Shown here: positions 47,411 through 55,956 of the stretch, piece by piece
Layout: each line of letters begins with the position of its first letter
Numbering within the stretch: the stretch's first letter is position 1
From: Streptomyces mangrovi
GTDB lineage: Bacteria; Actinomycetota; Actinomycetes; Streptomycetales; Streptomycetaceae
DNA: 64,000 bases
NCBI RefSeq assembly: GCF_900114215.1
Contig: NZ_FOSG01000001.1
Coordinates: 124,001-188,000 of the forward strand
Reading direction: 5' to 3'
Notes under the pieces: model-generated
Told to the model about the DNA's origin: nothing
Databases searched by the model: none
The model's input: only the letters and a program-made list of their open reading frames with translations
Translations under genes and position numbers: made by a program

Positions 47411-48205
47411 TCAGCCGCGCGGACGGACGTGCAGGTCCAGACCGCTCGTCCCCGGCGCCTCCACGCCCGGCAGCAGCCGCATGCCGCGGTCGTAGTCGCC
47501 GCCGGTGAGCGACCGGTACGGAACCGGCTCGTCCGTGAAGAGCCGGTCGAGCCGCCGCCCGTACTCCCGCTTCGCCGCCTCGAACCGCTCCCGGGACAGG
47601 ACGTTCGCGTCGTACACCGCGAACGGTTCGAGCGGCGCGATGCCGGTGAACCAGAACAGGCCGTGCTGGAACGGGTGGAGGAGGTCCGCCAGCCGCCCGT
47701 GCACGCCCCGGTCCGAGAAGGAGGACTCCGGGGCGCCGGCCGTCACCGACATCAGTGCCCGCCGCCCCGCCAGGACGCCCTCGCTGTAGGGCGGGGGGAG
47801 TCCGGGGCCGTGGGCGAATCCGCGGGTGAACACCCGGTCCATCCAGCCCTTCAGGATCGCGGGCACCGAGAACCACCACAGCGGGAACTGCAGGACCACC
47901 GCGTCCGACCAGCGCAGCTTCTCCTGCTCGGCGGCGATGTCCGGTGACAGCCGCCCCGTCCGGACGGCCTCCTCCGAGGCGGCCAGCAGGTCCAGCCGCC
48001 GGTCGGCGGGGTGGCCGGGGAAGTCGTCGGCGTCCACCGCCGCCCTCCACTTCATCGCGTAGAGGTCGGAGATCCGCACCTCGTGCCCGGCCCCGCGCAG
48101 GTGCCCGGCCGCGAAGGCGGTCAGGGAGGCGGTGAGCGAGCGGGGTTCGGGGTGGGCGCCGACGACGAGGATCTTCTTGCGCTGCTGCGATACGGCTTCG
48201 GTCAT
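47411..48205 (-). CDS. NAD(P)H dehydrogenase (quinone), flavodoxin-like fold
   Basis: The protein is 264 aa of the NQO1/MdaB/KefF-like family. It opens KKILVVGAHPEPRSLTASL, where the H-x-x-P-x-S phosphate loop binds FAD/FMN. LQFPLWWFSVPAILKGWMDRV is the conserved active-site helix, and FTGIAPLEPF lies in the dimer region. It should carry out two-electron quinone reduction and so avoid semiquinone radicals. It is divergent from an MmyB-type regulator gene, the usual arrangement for such flavoenzymes in Streptomyces. Confidence 0.9.
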   Translation of the reverse strand: MTEAVSQQRKKILVVGAHPEPRSLTASLTAFAAGHLRGAGHEVRISDLYAMKWRAAVDADDFPGHPADRRLDLLAASEEAVRTGRLSPDIAAEQEKLRWSDAVVLQFPLWWFSVPAILKGWMDRVFTRGFAHGPGLPPPYSEGVLAGRRALMSVTAGAPESSFSDRGVHGRLADLLHPFQHGLFWFTGIAPLEPFAVYDANVLSRERFEAAKREYGRRLDRLFTDEPVPYRSLTGGDYDRGMRLLPGVEAPGTSGLDLHVRPRG

Positions 48206-48302
48206 GCCGCCACACTCCCCCGGGCGCGTTCGGGCAGCCAGTACCCGCTTCGACCGGTGGAACGGTGGTCCTGGTACCGCGAGGGCCACCCATACTGGGC
48301 GC

Positions 48303-49211
48303 ATGGACGGCGGGAACCTCATCGACGGGACCGGCAGGGCCGACGGGTCCGAAGGCACCGGGACCGGCAGAACCGACCGGATCGGAGACATCGACGGGAT
48401 CGGTGACACCCGGCGGGCGCTCGGCGCCTTCCTGCGCGCCCGCCGGGGGCGCGTCACACCTGAACAGGTCGGCCTCCCCGGCGGCCGCCGGCGGCGGGTG
48501 CGCGGGCTGCGCCGCGAGGAGCTGGCCCAGCTCGCCGGGATCAGCGTGGACTACTACGTACGCCTCGAACAGGGCCGGGCCACCCAGCCCTCCCCCGAGG
48601 TGCTCGACGCGCTCGCCGGGGCACTCGGCCTCGACGCGGCGGAGCGCGGGCACCTCGACACCCTGACCGCGGGCCGGCACGGGCCCGCGCCCCGCACCCG
48701 GGTCAGTCCCCTGCTTCGGCGGATCCTGGACTCCATGGCCCATCTGCCGGCCTTCGTGACCAACCACCGCACCGACGTGGTGGCCTGGAACGAGCTGGGC
48801 GCCGAGCTGATCGGCGGCCTGGGCGGCCCCGGCCGCCGCGAGCGGAACCAGGCCCGGTACCTCTTCCTGGATCCCGCCTCCTCCCGGGCCGTCTTCCCCG
48901 ACTGGGAGGACAGGGCGGTGGAGGCGGTGGGCCAGTTGCGGGTCGCCACGGGGCGCTATCCCGAGGACCGGGAACTCGCCGCGCTCCTCGCCGAACTGTC
49001 CGCGCACAGCTCCGATTTCCGGCGGATCTGGGCCACCGGGGAGGTCGTGATGTGCACGGCGGGGCGCAAACGGCTGCGGCACCCGGCGGCCGGACTGATC
49101 ACCCTGGACTACGAGACCCTGCACATACCGGCCGCCCCCGGCGAGACCGGCCTGGTGCTGCACGTGTTCGGCGCCGGGGAGGACGACCGGGCGGGGGCGG
49201 ACGGGACATGA
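48303..49211 (+). CDS. XRE-family regulator with MmyB-like ligand domain
   Basis: The protein is 302 aa. After a repetitive Gly/Asp/Thr leader (about residues 1-38) comes the HTH with RREELAQLAGISVDYYVRLEQGR, the near-invariant MmyB-family helix pair. The C-terminal PAS-like MmyB domain has VTNHRTDVVAWN and RYLFLDP, and it often binds fatty-acid-like or flavin-related ligands. Genes of this family usually sit divergent from an oxidoreductase they control, as here with the quinone reductase. The ATG at 48303 was taken because the upstream frame is non-coding in character. Confidence 0.88.
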   Translation: MDGGNLIDGTGRADGSEGTGTGRTDRIGDIDGIGDTRRALGAFLRARRGRVTPEQVGLPGGRRRRVRGLRREELAQLAGISVDYYVRLEQGRATQPSPEVLDALAGALGLDAAERGHLDTLTAGRHGPAPRTRVSPLLRRILDSMAHLPAFVTNHRTDVVAWNELGAELIGGLGGPGRRERNQARYLFLDPASSRAVFPDWEDRAVEAVGQLRVATGRYPEDRELAALLAELSAHSSDFRRIWATGEVVMCTAGRKRLRHPAAGLITLDYETLHIPAAPGETGLVLHVFGAGEDDRAGADGT

Positions 49212-49274
49212 CCGGCCTCCGTCCGCCCACCGCGCGGGTTCACCCGTTTCCGCGCCTGAGCGGCCTTCTGTGCC

Positions 49275-50171
49275 TCAGCCCTCCGTGCGCTCCGTGCGCT
49301 CCTTCTCGTCCGCCGCGCCGCCCGCGCCGACCAGGCCGCGCGGACCGCCGCCGGAGGCGGCCAGGCGGGGCGCGAAGTGCTTCATCTCACGCTGGCCGAC
49401 CCGGCCGATGACCCCGGGCAGGTAGCCGCGGATCGACTGCATGCCGCGCAGCCACCACTGCCCGTAGACGTGGAACGAGCGCCGCTCGATGCCCGTGACG
49501 ATCCGGTCCACCGCCGGGCCCAGCGGGTAGGTCCTGCCGGCCGGCCAGGGCAGCCGGCCGCGCAGGTCGCGCAGCACCTCGTCCTGGTCGGCGCCGCGCA
49601 CCATGTCGGTGTCGGTCCAGCTCAGGTAGCCGACGCCGACCCGCACCCCCTGGTAGCCGACCTCCGCGCGCAGGCTGTGGGCGAAGGCCTCCACGCCCGA
49701 CTTGGAGGTGCAGTACGCCGTCATCATCGGGGCCGGGGTGAGCGCGGCGAGCGAGGCGATCTGGAGCAGGTAGCCGCGCGACTCGATCAGGGCGGGCAGG
49801 AAGGCGCGGGCGGTGGTGGCGCTGCCCAGCAGGTTGACCTCGATGACCCGGCGCCAGGCGGTCTCGTCGGAGTCGGTGAAGGGGCCGCCGGTGGCCACGC
49901 CCGCGTTGGCGACGACGATGTCCACCGCGCCGAAGCGCTCGCGCACCTCGCGGGCCACCCGGGACATGGCCGCGTGGTCGGTGACGTCGGCGTGCCAGTG
50001 CGCGGAGTCCGTCGGCAGCGTCTCACCGACCTTCTTCAGTTCGTCCGGCTCCAGCCCGACCAGCGCGAGCCGCGCCCCGCGCGCCGCCAGCTTGCGGGCG
50101 AGGAGTTCGCCCACGCCCCGGGCCGCGCCCGTCACCACCGCGACCTGACCCTGGAGGTCCCTGCGTGCCAT
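49275..50171 (-). CDS. Short-chain dehydrogenase, third gene of the BVMO operon
   Basis: The protein is 298 aa with TGAARGVGE (residues 15-23), NAGVATGGPF, a catalytic Ser in LLQIASLAAL, and YCTSK with Tyr/Lys near residues 157-161. The C-terminal ~60 residues form a hydrophobic, membrane-associating extension (HVYGQWWLRGMQSIRGYLP), typical of SadH-like SDRs. Its ATG overlaps the hydrolase stop as TAATG, so it is translated together with the two genes before it. By analogy with mycobacterial sadH it may oxidise the alcohol released by the hydrolase. Confidence 0.9.
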   Translation of the reverse strand: MARRDLQGQVAVVTGAARGVGELLARKLAARGARLALVGLEPDELKKVGETLPTDSAHWHADVTDHAAMSRVAREVRERFGAVDIVVANAGVATGGPFTDSDETAWRRVIEVNLLGSATTARAFLPALIESRGYLLQIASLAALTPAPMMTAYCTSKSGVEAFAHSLRAEVGYQGVRVGVGYLSWTDTDMVRGADQDEVLRDLRGRLPWPAGRTYPLGPAVDRIVTGIERRSFHVYGQWWLRGMQSIRGYLPGVIGRVGQREMKHFAPRLAASGGGPRGLVGAGGAADEKERTERTEG

Positions 50172-51145
50172 TACGCGCTCTCCTTCCCGGCCGGCGCCTG
50201 GGCCGGCGGTGTGTTCCGCTGTTCGGCTTCCCGCCGTACGCCGTCCGCCAGGTGGTCGCGCACCAGCGCGGCCACCGCGCCGGTGACGGCGTCGGGGTCC
50301 TCCAGGGGCGTCATGTGCCCCAGGCCGGGCAGTTCGGTCAGGCCGGTGCAGTTCGGCAGCGCCTCGGCGAGGCGGCGGGAGAGCACCGGCGGGGTGAGCC
50401 GGTCCTTCTCGCCGGCGATGACGCCGACGGGCAGGTCCAGGGAGGCGAGGTTGGCGTCCAGGTCCAGCACGGCCAGGACCTTCCGGGCCCAGAAGGCACG
50501 CACGGTGCGCGGGCAGGCGTGGACGATGCGGGCGCACGCCTGAACCTGCTCCTTCGTCGCGCCGGGCCCCATGGTGGCGTACCGCAGGACGCGCATGCCC
50601 AGTGGCGTCACCGGCCCCAGCGGCAGGCTGGAGCCGAGGACGGCCTTCTGGATCCGGTGGCGCAGCCTCCCCGCTCTCAGCGGAGCGACGGTGGACTCGT
50701 CCAGCAGCCGGGAGCTGCCGGTGTTGCACAGCAGCGCGGCGGCGACGCGCTCGCGCAGCTGCGGGCGCCCGGCGGCGGCCATGACCGTCATGCCGCCCAT
50801 GGAGTGCCCGGCGACGACCGCCCGGGACCCGGCCGTGTCCAGGACGGCGCACAGGTCGTCGGCGAGGGCGTCGGTGCTGTAGCCGTCGGGGCCGACGGCC
50901 GGGGAGCGGCCGTGGCCGCGCTGGTCGTAGACGAACACCCGGTGGTCGTCGGCCAGCCGCCGGACCACGGGGCCCCAGAAGGCGGTCGAGCAGGTCCAGC
51001 CGTGCACCAGGACGACGGTCGGCCCGTCCTCGCGCCCGTGCTCCTCGACGTGCAGCCGGGAGCCGTCGGCGGAGGTCACGGTCAGCTCTCGGCGGGGGGT
51101 GGGCGGGGCGTACGGCCCGCCGGTCGCTCGGGGTCCACGGCTCAT
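50171..51145 (-). CDS. Alpha/beta hydrolase (LipR-like esterase), second gene of the BVMO operon
   Basis: The protein is 324 aa. The oxyanion loop is VVLVHGWTCS, the nucleophile elbow GHSMGG (Ser near residue 116), and the acid and base are in GEKDRLTPP and GLGHMTP. No signal peptide is visible. Its ATG overlaps the BVMO stop as ATGA. A hydrolase placed behind a Baeyer-Villiger monooxygenase would cleave the ester or lactone product, which is inference from order. Confidence 0.9.
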   Translation of the reverse strand: MSRGPRATGGPYAPPTPRRELTVTSADGSRLHVEEHGREDGPTVVLVHGWTCSTAFWGPVVRRLADDHRVFVYDQRGHGRSPAVGPDGYSTDALADDLCAVLDTAGSRAVVAGHSMGGMTVMAAAGRPQLRERVAAALLCNTGSSRLLDESTVAPLRAGRLRHRIQKAVLGSSLPLGPVTPLGMRVLRYATMGPGATKEQVQACARIVHACPRTVRAFWARKVLAVLDLDANLASLDLPVGVIAGEKDRLTPPVLSRRLAEALPNCTGLTELPGLGHMTPLEDPDAVTGAVAALVRDHLADGVRREAEQRNTPPAQAPAGKESA

Positions 51146-52662
51146 CGGGTCGCCTCCGCCTTCCGCTGTCCGGAGCGGGCCGGGGCCCGCAGCACCTCGT
51201 ACTCGGCCAGGTCCACGCGCCTGGTCACCTTCCTGAACTCGCCGGTCGTGCCCGGCCACACGGTGGTGTTGCGGCCGTTGGCGTCCAGATACCAGCTGTC
51301 GCAGCCGCCGGTGTTCCACACGGTGCGCGTCATCCGCCGCTGGACGTGGTCGGTCCACGAGCGCACCGCCTCGGGGCGGGCGTCGAGCGCGGCCCGGCCG
51401 CCCGGTCCGGCGGTGAGCGTCCCCAGTTGCCCGAGGTAGTCGATCATGTAGTTGAGCTGCGCCTCGATCATGAGGATCATCGAGCTGTTGCCGAGGCCGG
51501 TGTTGGGCCCGATGACGGTCATGAAGTTGGGGAAGCCCGTGGCCGTGGAGCCGCGCAGCGCCTCCATGCCGTCCTTCCAGGCCTCGGCCAGCGTGATGCC
51601 CCCCGCGCCGGTGATCCGCCGGGCGACCGGCATGTCGGTGACGTGGAAGCCGGTGCCGAAGATCACCGCGTCCACCTCGGTCCCGGTGCCGTCGGCGGCC
51701 ACCAGGGTGTTGCCGCGCACCTCCTTCAAACCGGAGGCGACCACGTCCACGTTGGGCTGGACCAGGGCCGGATAGTAGGTGTTGGACAGCAGGATGCGCT
51801 TGCAGCCGATGCGGTAGTCGGGGGTCAGCCTGGCGCGCAGCACCGGGTCCTTGACGACCTTGGTCATGTGGTGCCTGGCGAGTTTCTCCACCAGGCCGAG
51901 CTGTGCGGGGTGCTTGGTGAAGGCGCCGACCTGGAACTCCCTGATCAGCCAGAGCATCTGGCGGCGCAGCGCGCGCGTGGGGGGCACCTTGGCGTGCAGC
52001 CAGCGCTCGGCTCCGGTGATCTCCCGGTCCATGCGCGGCATGACCCACGGCGGGGTGCGCTGGAAGAGGGTGAGTCTGTCCACCAGTGGCTGGATCGAGG
52101 GGACGATCTGGATGGCGGAGGCGCCGGTGCCGATCATGGCGACGCGCTTGCCGCGCAGGTCGTAGTCGTGGTCCCACTGGGCGGAGTGGAAGACCTTGCC
52201 GGTGAAGCCGTCCAGGCCGGGGATGTCGGGGATCTTGGGGTCGGAGAGCGGGCCGGTGGCCGAGACGAGCATGTCGGCGGTCAGGGTGCCGCGGGCGGTC
52301 TCGATCTCCCAGTGCAGCGCCCCGGTGTCCCAGCGGGCGCTCAGCACCTCGGAGTTGAAGCGGATGTGGGGGCGCAGCCCGAAGGTGTCGGTGACCTTCT
52401 CCAGGTAGGCGCGGATGTGCTCCTGCCCGGAGAAGTTCCGCGGCCAGTCGGGGTTGGGCGCGAACGAGAACGAGTAGAGGTGGGAGGGCACGTCGCAGGC
52501 GCACCCGGGGTAGCTGTTGTCGCGCCAGGTGCCGCCCACGGAGTCGCGGCGCTCCAGTACGGCGAAGTCCGTGATGCCCGCGCGGCGCAGTCGTACGGCG
52601 GCGCCCAGGCCGCCGAATCCCGACCCGATCACCGCCACCCGTACGTGTTCGTGTCCGGCCAT
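51142..52662 (-). CDS. Flavin-containing Baeyer-Villiger-type monooxygenase
   Basis: The protein is 506 aa. FAD binds at GSGFGGLG (residues 13-20), NADPH at GTGASA near residue 177, and the BVMO fingerprint F-x-G-x-x-x-H-x-x-x-W is FTGKVFHSAQW (about 153-163). GGTWRDNSYPGCACDVPSH is the conserved FAD-side motif of the cyclohexanone/MymA subgroup. It should insert oxygen beside a ketone, giving an ester or lactone. GGGAGG lies five bases before the ATG. First gene of a three-gene operon, divergent from a MerR gene. Confidence 0.92.
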   Translation of the reverse strand: MAGHEHVRVAVIGSGFGGLGAAVRLRRAGITDFAVLERRDSVGGTWRDNSYPGCACDVPSHLYSFSFAPNPDWPRNFSGQEHIRAYLEKVTDTFGLRPHIRFNSEVLSARWDTGALHWEIETARGTLTADMLVSATGPLSDPKIPDIPGLDGFTGKVFHSAQWDHDYDLRGKRVAMIGTGASAIQIVPSIQPLVDRLTLFQRTPPWVMPRMDREITGAERWLHAKVPPTRALRRQMLWLIREFQVGAFTKHPAQLGLVEKLARHHMTKVVKDPVLRARLTPDYRIGCKRILLSNTYYPALVQPNVDVVASGLKEVRGNTLVAADGTGTEVDAVIFGTGFHVTDMPVARRITGAGGITLAEAWKDGMEALRGSTATGFPNFMTVIGPNTGLGNSSMILMIEAQLNYMIDYLGQLGTLTAGPGGRAALDARPEAVRSWTDHVQRRMTRTVWNTGGCDSWYLDANGRNTTVWPGTTGEFRKVTRRVDLAEYEVLRAPARSGQRKAEATR

Positions 52663-52735
52663 GCCGCCTCCCGACTCCGGTGTGTCCTGCTTGCTGTCCT
52701 GCGTGTTGCTGTCCTGCGTGGTCTCACCCGCGAAA

Positions 52736-52757
52736 CATGCCAGTAATCACTGGCATG
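52736..52757. promoter_or_regulatory. Perfect palindromic operator between the BVMO operon and merR
   Basis: CATGCCAGT (52736-52744) and ACTGGCATG (52749-52757) are exact complements around AATC. The length and the divergent MerR gene suggest a MerR-type site controlling both genes, though a TetR-like regulator would also bind such a palindrome. Confidence 0.7.
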
Positions 52758-52872
52758 GTTGGAGAGTAGAACAGGAACGTACCCATGGGTAGGGGTGCGG
52801 CAGGGGAAAGTTACCGCTGGTTGCACCCCTGGCCCGGACGTCCGGCCGCCGGCGCCGCATAGGCTCTCCGGT

Positions 52873-53769
52873 GTGGCGGACAGAACATCGGCGGACAGCG
52901 GACGGACGGACGGCGCGGCGCACACGCGGACCGGACCGGAAGGAGACGGCACGGCCCCGCCCGCCGAGTACCGCACGGCCGAACTCGCCGGGGCGGCCGG
53001 CATCACCATGCGCACCCTGCGGTTCTACCGCGAGCGCAGACTCCTCCCGCCGCCGCGCCGCGAGGGCCGCATCGCCTGGTACAACGAGCACCACCTCAAC
53101 CGGCTGCGGACGATCTCCGCACTGCTGGCCCGCGGCCACACCCTCGGCGGGATCGCCGACCTGATCGACGCCTTCGAGAAGGGCCGGGACGCGGGCGGCG
53201 CGGCCGAACTGCTCGGCCTGGAGAGCGCGCTGGTCTCCCCCTGGTCCGAGGAGACCCCCGTCCGCCTCACCCCCGAGGACCTGGCCGCGCACTTCCCCGA
53301 CGAGGTCACCTCCGACAACCTCGCCGCCGCCCTGAACCTGGGCTACGTCGCCGTCGACGGCGACGAGGTCGTCCACGTCAGCCGCCGCCTGCTCGACGCC
53401 TCCACCGCCCTGGTGGGCGAGGGCATCCCGCTGGGGGCCGTGCTGGAGGCCGGGCGCGTGGTGCGCGAGCACGCCGACGCCGTCGCCGACCTGTTCACCA
53501 ACCTCGTCCGCGCCCATCTGTTCACCGGCGTCCGCGAGCTCTCCCCCGACGACCTCCGCCGCCTGTCGGACGTGATGGACCGGCTGCGCCCGCTGGCCAA
53601 GCAGGTGGTCGACGTCGAACTGGCACTGGCCATGGACCGCCGCGTCCGCGCGGAGCTGGAGAGCTGGTCGCGGCCGGACGGGCCGGACAGGGGGACGGGA
53701 ACGGGGCCGGGCGGGGAACCCGGAGGACCGGGAGCGGGCGGGGAGCCGGGGAGCCCGTCCGGCGACTGA
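52873..53769 (+). CDS. MerR-family regulator, divergent from the BVMO operon
   Basis: The MerR DNA-binding domain is clear: YRTAELAGAAGITMRTLRFY, ERRLLPPPRREGRIAWYNE and HLNRLRTISALLARGHTLGGI. The effector domain (about residues 110-270) is helical and lacks the Cys/His patterns of metal sensors, so an organic ligand is more likely. The GTG at 52873 gives 298 aa. A TTG at 52759 would add an odd, Pro-rich leader and overlap the operator region. The C-terminal tail is a disordered Gly/Pro repeat. It probably activates the BVMO-hydrolase-SDR operon. Confidence 0.88.
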   Translation: MADRTSADSGRTDGAAHTRTGPEGDGTAPPAEYRTAELAGAAGITMRTLRFYRERRLLPPPRREGRIAWYNEHHLNRLRTISALLARGHTLGGIADLIDAFEKGRDAGGAAELLGLESALVSPWSEETPVRLTPEDLAAHFPDEVTSDNLAAALNLGYVAVDGDEVVHVSRRLLDASTALVGEGIPLGAVLEAGRVVREHADAVADLFTNLVRAHLFTGVRELSPDDLRRLSDVMDRLRPLAKQVVDVELALAMDRRVRAELESWSRPDGPDRGTGTGPGGEPGGPGAGGEPGSPSGD

Positions 53770-53847
53770 CCGGCGACCGGCCGGTGGCCGACCGCTGGCC
53801 GACCGGTGCCCGCCCCTTTTGTCGCGCCATGCTCGTTAAGTGCATGT

Positions 53848-55149
53848 ATGACCGCCGTCCGCGCGGCAACCCGTATCCCGATGGTGCACACACAGTCCGG
53901 GTCCACGTCGCGTTCCGACCACCCCTCCCCCACGACCCGCGCCGTACGCGCGGTGCGGGCCGAGGCCGTCTGGGGCGGCCGCTCCCTGCACCGCGCCTGG
54001 CAGGGACCGGGCCGGGAGCGCGACGCCGTCGTCCAGTCCCTCAAGGCCGCGCTCGCCGCCGTCCTGGCCTGGCTGGCCGCCGCCTGGCTGCTGCCCGACG
54101 CCTTCGCCCTGATGGCGCCCTGGGTGGCGGTGGTCCTGGTGCAGGCCACCGTCTACCGCTCGGTGTGGCAGGGGCTCCAGCAGACGATGGCGATCACCGT
54201 CGGCACGGTGCTCGCCGCGGCTCTGGTCATCCCGTTGGGCCATCCGGTACTGGTGATGATCCTCGTCCTGCCCGTCACCACCCTGCTGGGCAACTGGCCG
54301 CGCTTCGGCGCCCAGGGCATCTACGCCTCCACCGCCGCACTGTTCACCCTCGTCCCCGGCGAGGCCACGCTCGACTCGGCCGTCTCCCGCGTCCTGGCCG
54401 CCCTGCTGGGCACTGCCGTCGGCGTCGGCGTCAACGCGCTGCTCCTGCCGCCCATCCATCTGCGCAGCGCGCGCGAGGCGGTGGACTCCGCCGTCCGCGA
54501 GGCGCGGGAGATCGTCACCGAGGTCGCGGACGGCCTGGACGAGCCCTGGGAGTACGACCGCGTCCGCGCCTGGTACGACCGGGCCTGCCGGCTGCCCCGG
54601 CTGATCCGCGGCGTGGAGTCCGCGGTCGGCTGGAGCCGCGAGAGCATGCGTCTCAACCCCGAGAGCCGCCGCCGCGCCGAGGCGGCACGGCTGACGGCGG
54701 TGTACGAGGAGACCCTGGCCACCCTGGAGGACGTCGCCGAACGCCTCACCGCCTTGACCCGGACCCTGCTGGAGGCCGCCGACGAGGGCGACGACGTACC
54801 CCGTCCCGGCCACGAGGTCACCCGCCCGTACGCCGGCTTCCTCAACCGGGTGGCCGCCGCCCTGGACGCCTACGGGCGCACGGTCACCGGCGACGCCCCC
54901 GAGACGGCCCGCCGCGAACTGCGCGAGGCCGTCGGGGAGATCCGCGTCGAGCAGGACCGGCTCCGCGCCGAGCTCCCCCGGCACGCCACCGCCGTACCCG
55001 ACGGGCTGTCGGTGCTGGGCCCCCTGCTGGCGGAGTCCCGCCGGCTGGCCACGAGCCTCCTGCCGGGCGGGCGCGGCGAGGGCGGCGCGGGCAACGGGGA
55101 CGGGGACGACGGCGACGGGGGCGGCGCCTCCGGCCGTCAGGGCGCGTAG
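53848..55149 (+). CDS. FUSC-family (aromatic acid exporter-like) membrane protein
   Basis: The protein is about 433 aa. The N-terminal half has five to six hydrophobic helices (AALAAVLAWLAAAWLLP, WVAVVLVQATVYRSVW, LVMILVLPVTTLLG, VLAALLGTAVGVGVNALLLPP). The C-terminal half is a long helical cytoplasmic domain, as in FUSC/AaeB-like exporters. The ATG at 53848 is chosen; one at 53881 is also possible, and neither has a strong ribosome-binding site. The 3' end overlaps the convergent exonuclease gene by 13 bp. Confidence 0.85.
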   Translation: MTAVRAATRIPMVHTQSGSTSRSDHPSPTTRAVRAVRAEAVWGGRSLHRAWQGPGRERDAVVQSLKAALAAVLAWLAAAWLLPDAFALMAPWVAVVLVQATVYRSVWQGLQQTMAITVGTVLAAALVIPLGHPVLVMILVLPVTTLLGNWPRFGAQGIYASTAALFTLVPGEATLDSAVSRVLAALLGTAVGVGVNALLLPPIHLRSAREAVDSAVREAREIVTEVADGLDEPWEYDRVRAWYDRACRLPRLIRGVESAVGWSRESMRLNPESRRRAEAARLTAVYEETLATLEDVAERLTALTRTLLEAADEGDDVPRPGHEVTRPYAGFLNRVAAALDAYGRTVTGDAPETARRELREAVGEIRVEQDRLRAELPRHATAVPDGLSVLGPLLAESRRLATSLLPGGRGEGGAGNGDGDDGDGGGASGRQGA

Positions 55150-55934
55150 ACGGCCGTCACCGGCGCGTGGTCGCTCCACCGGCCCGCGTGGTCGGCCGCG
55201 CGCTCCACGTACGCCTTCACCGCCCGCCGCGCCAGCGGCTCGGTGGCGACGTGAAGGTCGATCCTCCACCCTGCGTCGTTGTCGAAGGCACGGCCCCGGT
55301 AGGACCACCACGAGTACGGCCCGTCCTGGTCCGGGTGGAGGCGGCGGACGACGTCGGCGTAGCCGGCCTCGTCGAAGACCCGGCCGAGCCAGGCGCGCTC
55401 CTCGGGCAGGAAGCCGGAGTTCTTCCGGTTGGCCTTCCAGTTCCTGATGTCGGCCTCCTGGTGGGCGATGTTCCAGTCGCCGCAGACCAGGACCTCACGG
55501 CCGGCCGCGGCGGCGCGCTCGCGCAGCCCGGCCAGATAGGGCAGGAAGGCCGCCATGAAGCGCTCCTTCTCCTCCTGCCGCTCGGTACCGGCCTCGCCCG
55601 AGGGCAGGTAGAGGCTGGCCACGGTCAGGCCCGGCAGATCCACCTCCAGATAGCGGCCGGAGTCCGTGAACTCGCTCACCCCGAACCCCACCCGCACCTC
55701 CTCGGGCGCACGCCGGGTGAGCACCGCCACGCCCGCGCGCCCCTTGGCGGCGGCGGGGGCGTACACCGCGTGCCAGCCCTCCGGATCGCGTACCTCGCCG
55801 GGGAGTTGGTCCGGCTCGGCGCGCACCTCCTGCAGGCACACCACATCCGCCTCGGTGGCGGCCAGCCACTGGGTGTAGCCCTTCTTCGCGGCGGCGCGCA
55901 GCCCGTTCACATTGACCGTCGAAATCGTCAGCAC
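55137..55934 (-). CDS. xth: Exodeoxyribonuclease III
   Basis: This AP endonuclease/3'-5' exonuclease acts in base-excision repair. It has VNVNGLRAA, LQEVRAE (catalytic Glu), SLYLPSGE, VCGDWNIAH, the WKANRKNSGFLP loop, GWRIDL and SDHAPV with the catalytic Asp-His. The protein is 265 aa from a GTG at 55934 with AAGG upstream. Its 3' end overlaps the convergent FUSC gene by 13 bp, and its start is divergent from a GNAT gene with a 22-bp gap. Confidence 0.95.
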   Translation of the reverse strand: MLTISTVNVNGLRAAAKKGYTQWLAATEADVVCLQEVRAEPDQLPGEVRDPEGWHAVYAPAAAKGRAGVAVLTRRAPEEVRVGFGVSEFTDSGRYLEVDLPGLTVASLYLPSGEAGTERQEEKERFMAAFLPYLAGLRERAAAAGREVLVCGDWNIAHQEADIRNWKANRKNSGFLPEERAWLGRVFDEAGYADVVRRLHPDQDGPYSWWSYRGRAFDNDAGWRIDLHVATEPLARRAVKAYVERAADHAGRWSDHAPVTAVYAP

Positions 55935-55956
55935 CCCGGCACCTTACGATGCGGAC

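Noticed and set aside
52759..52872. TTG at 52759 as the start of the MerR gene
   Set aside because: TTG starts are rare, the added residues are not MerR-like, and the codon lies directly beside the operator palindrome.
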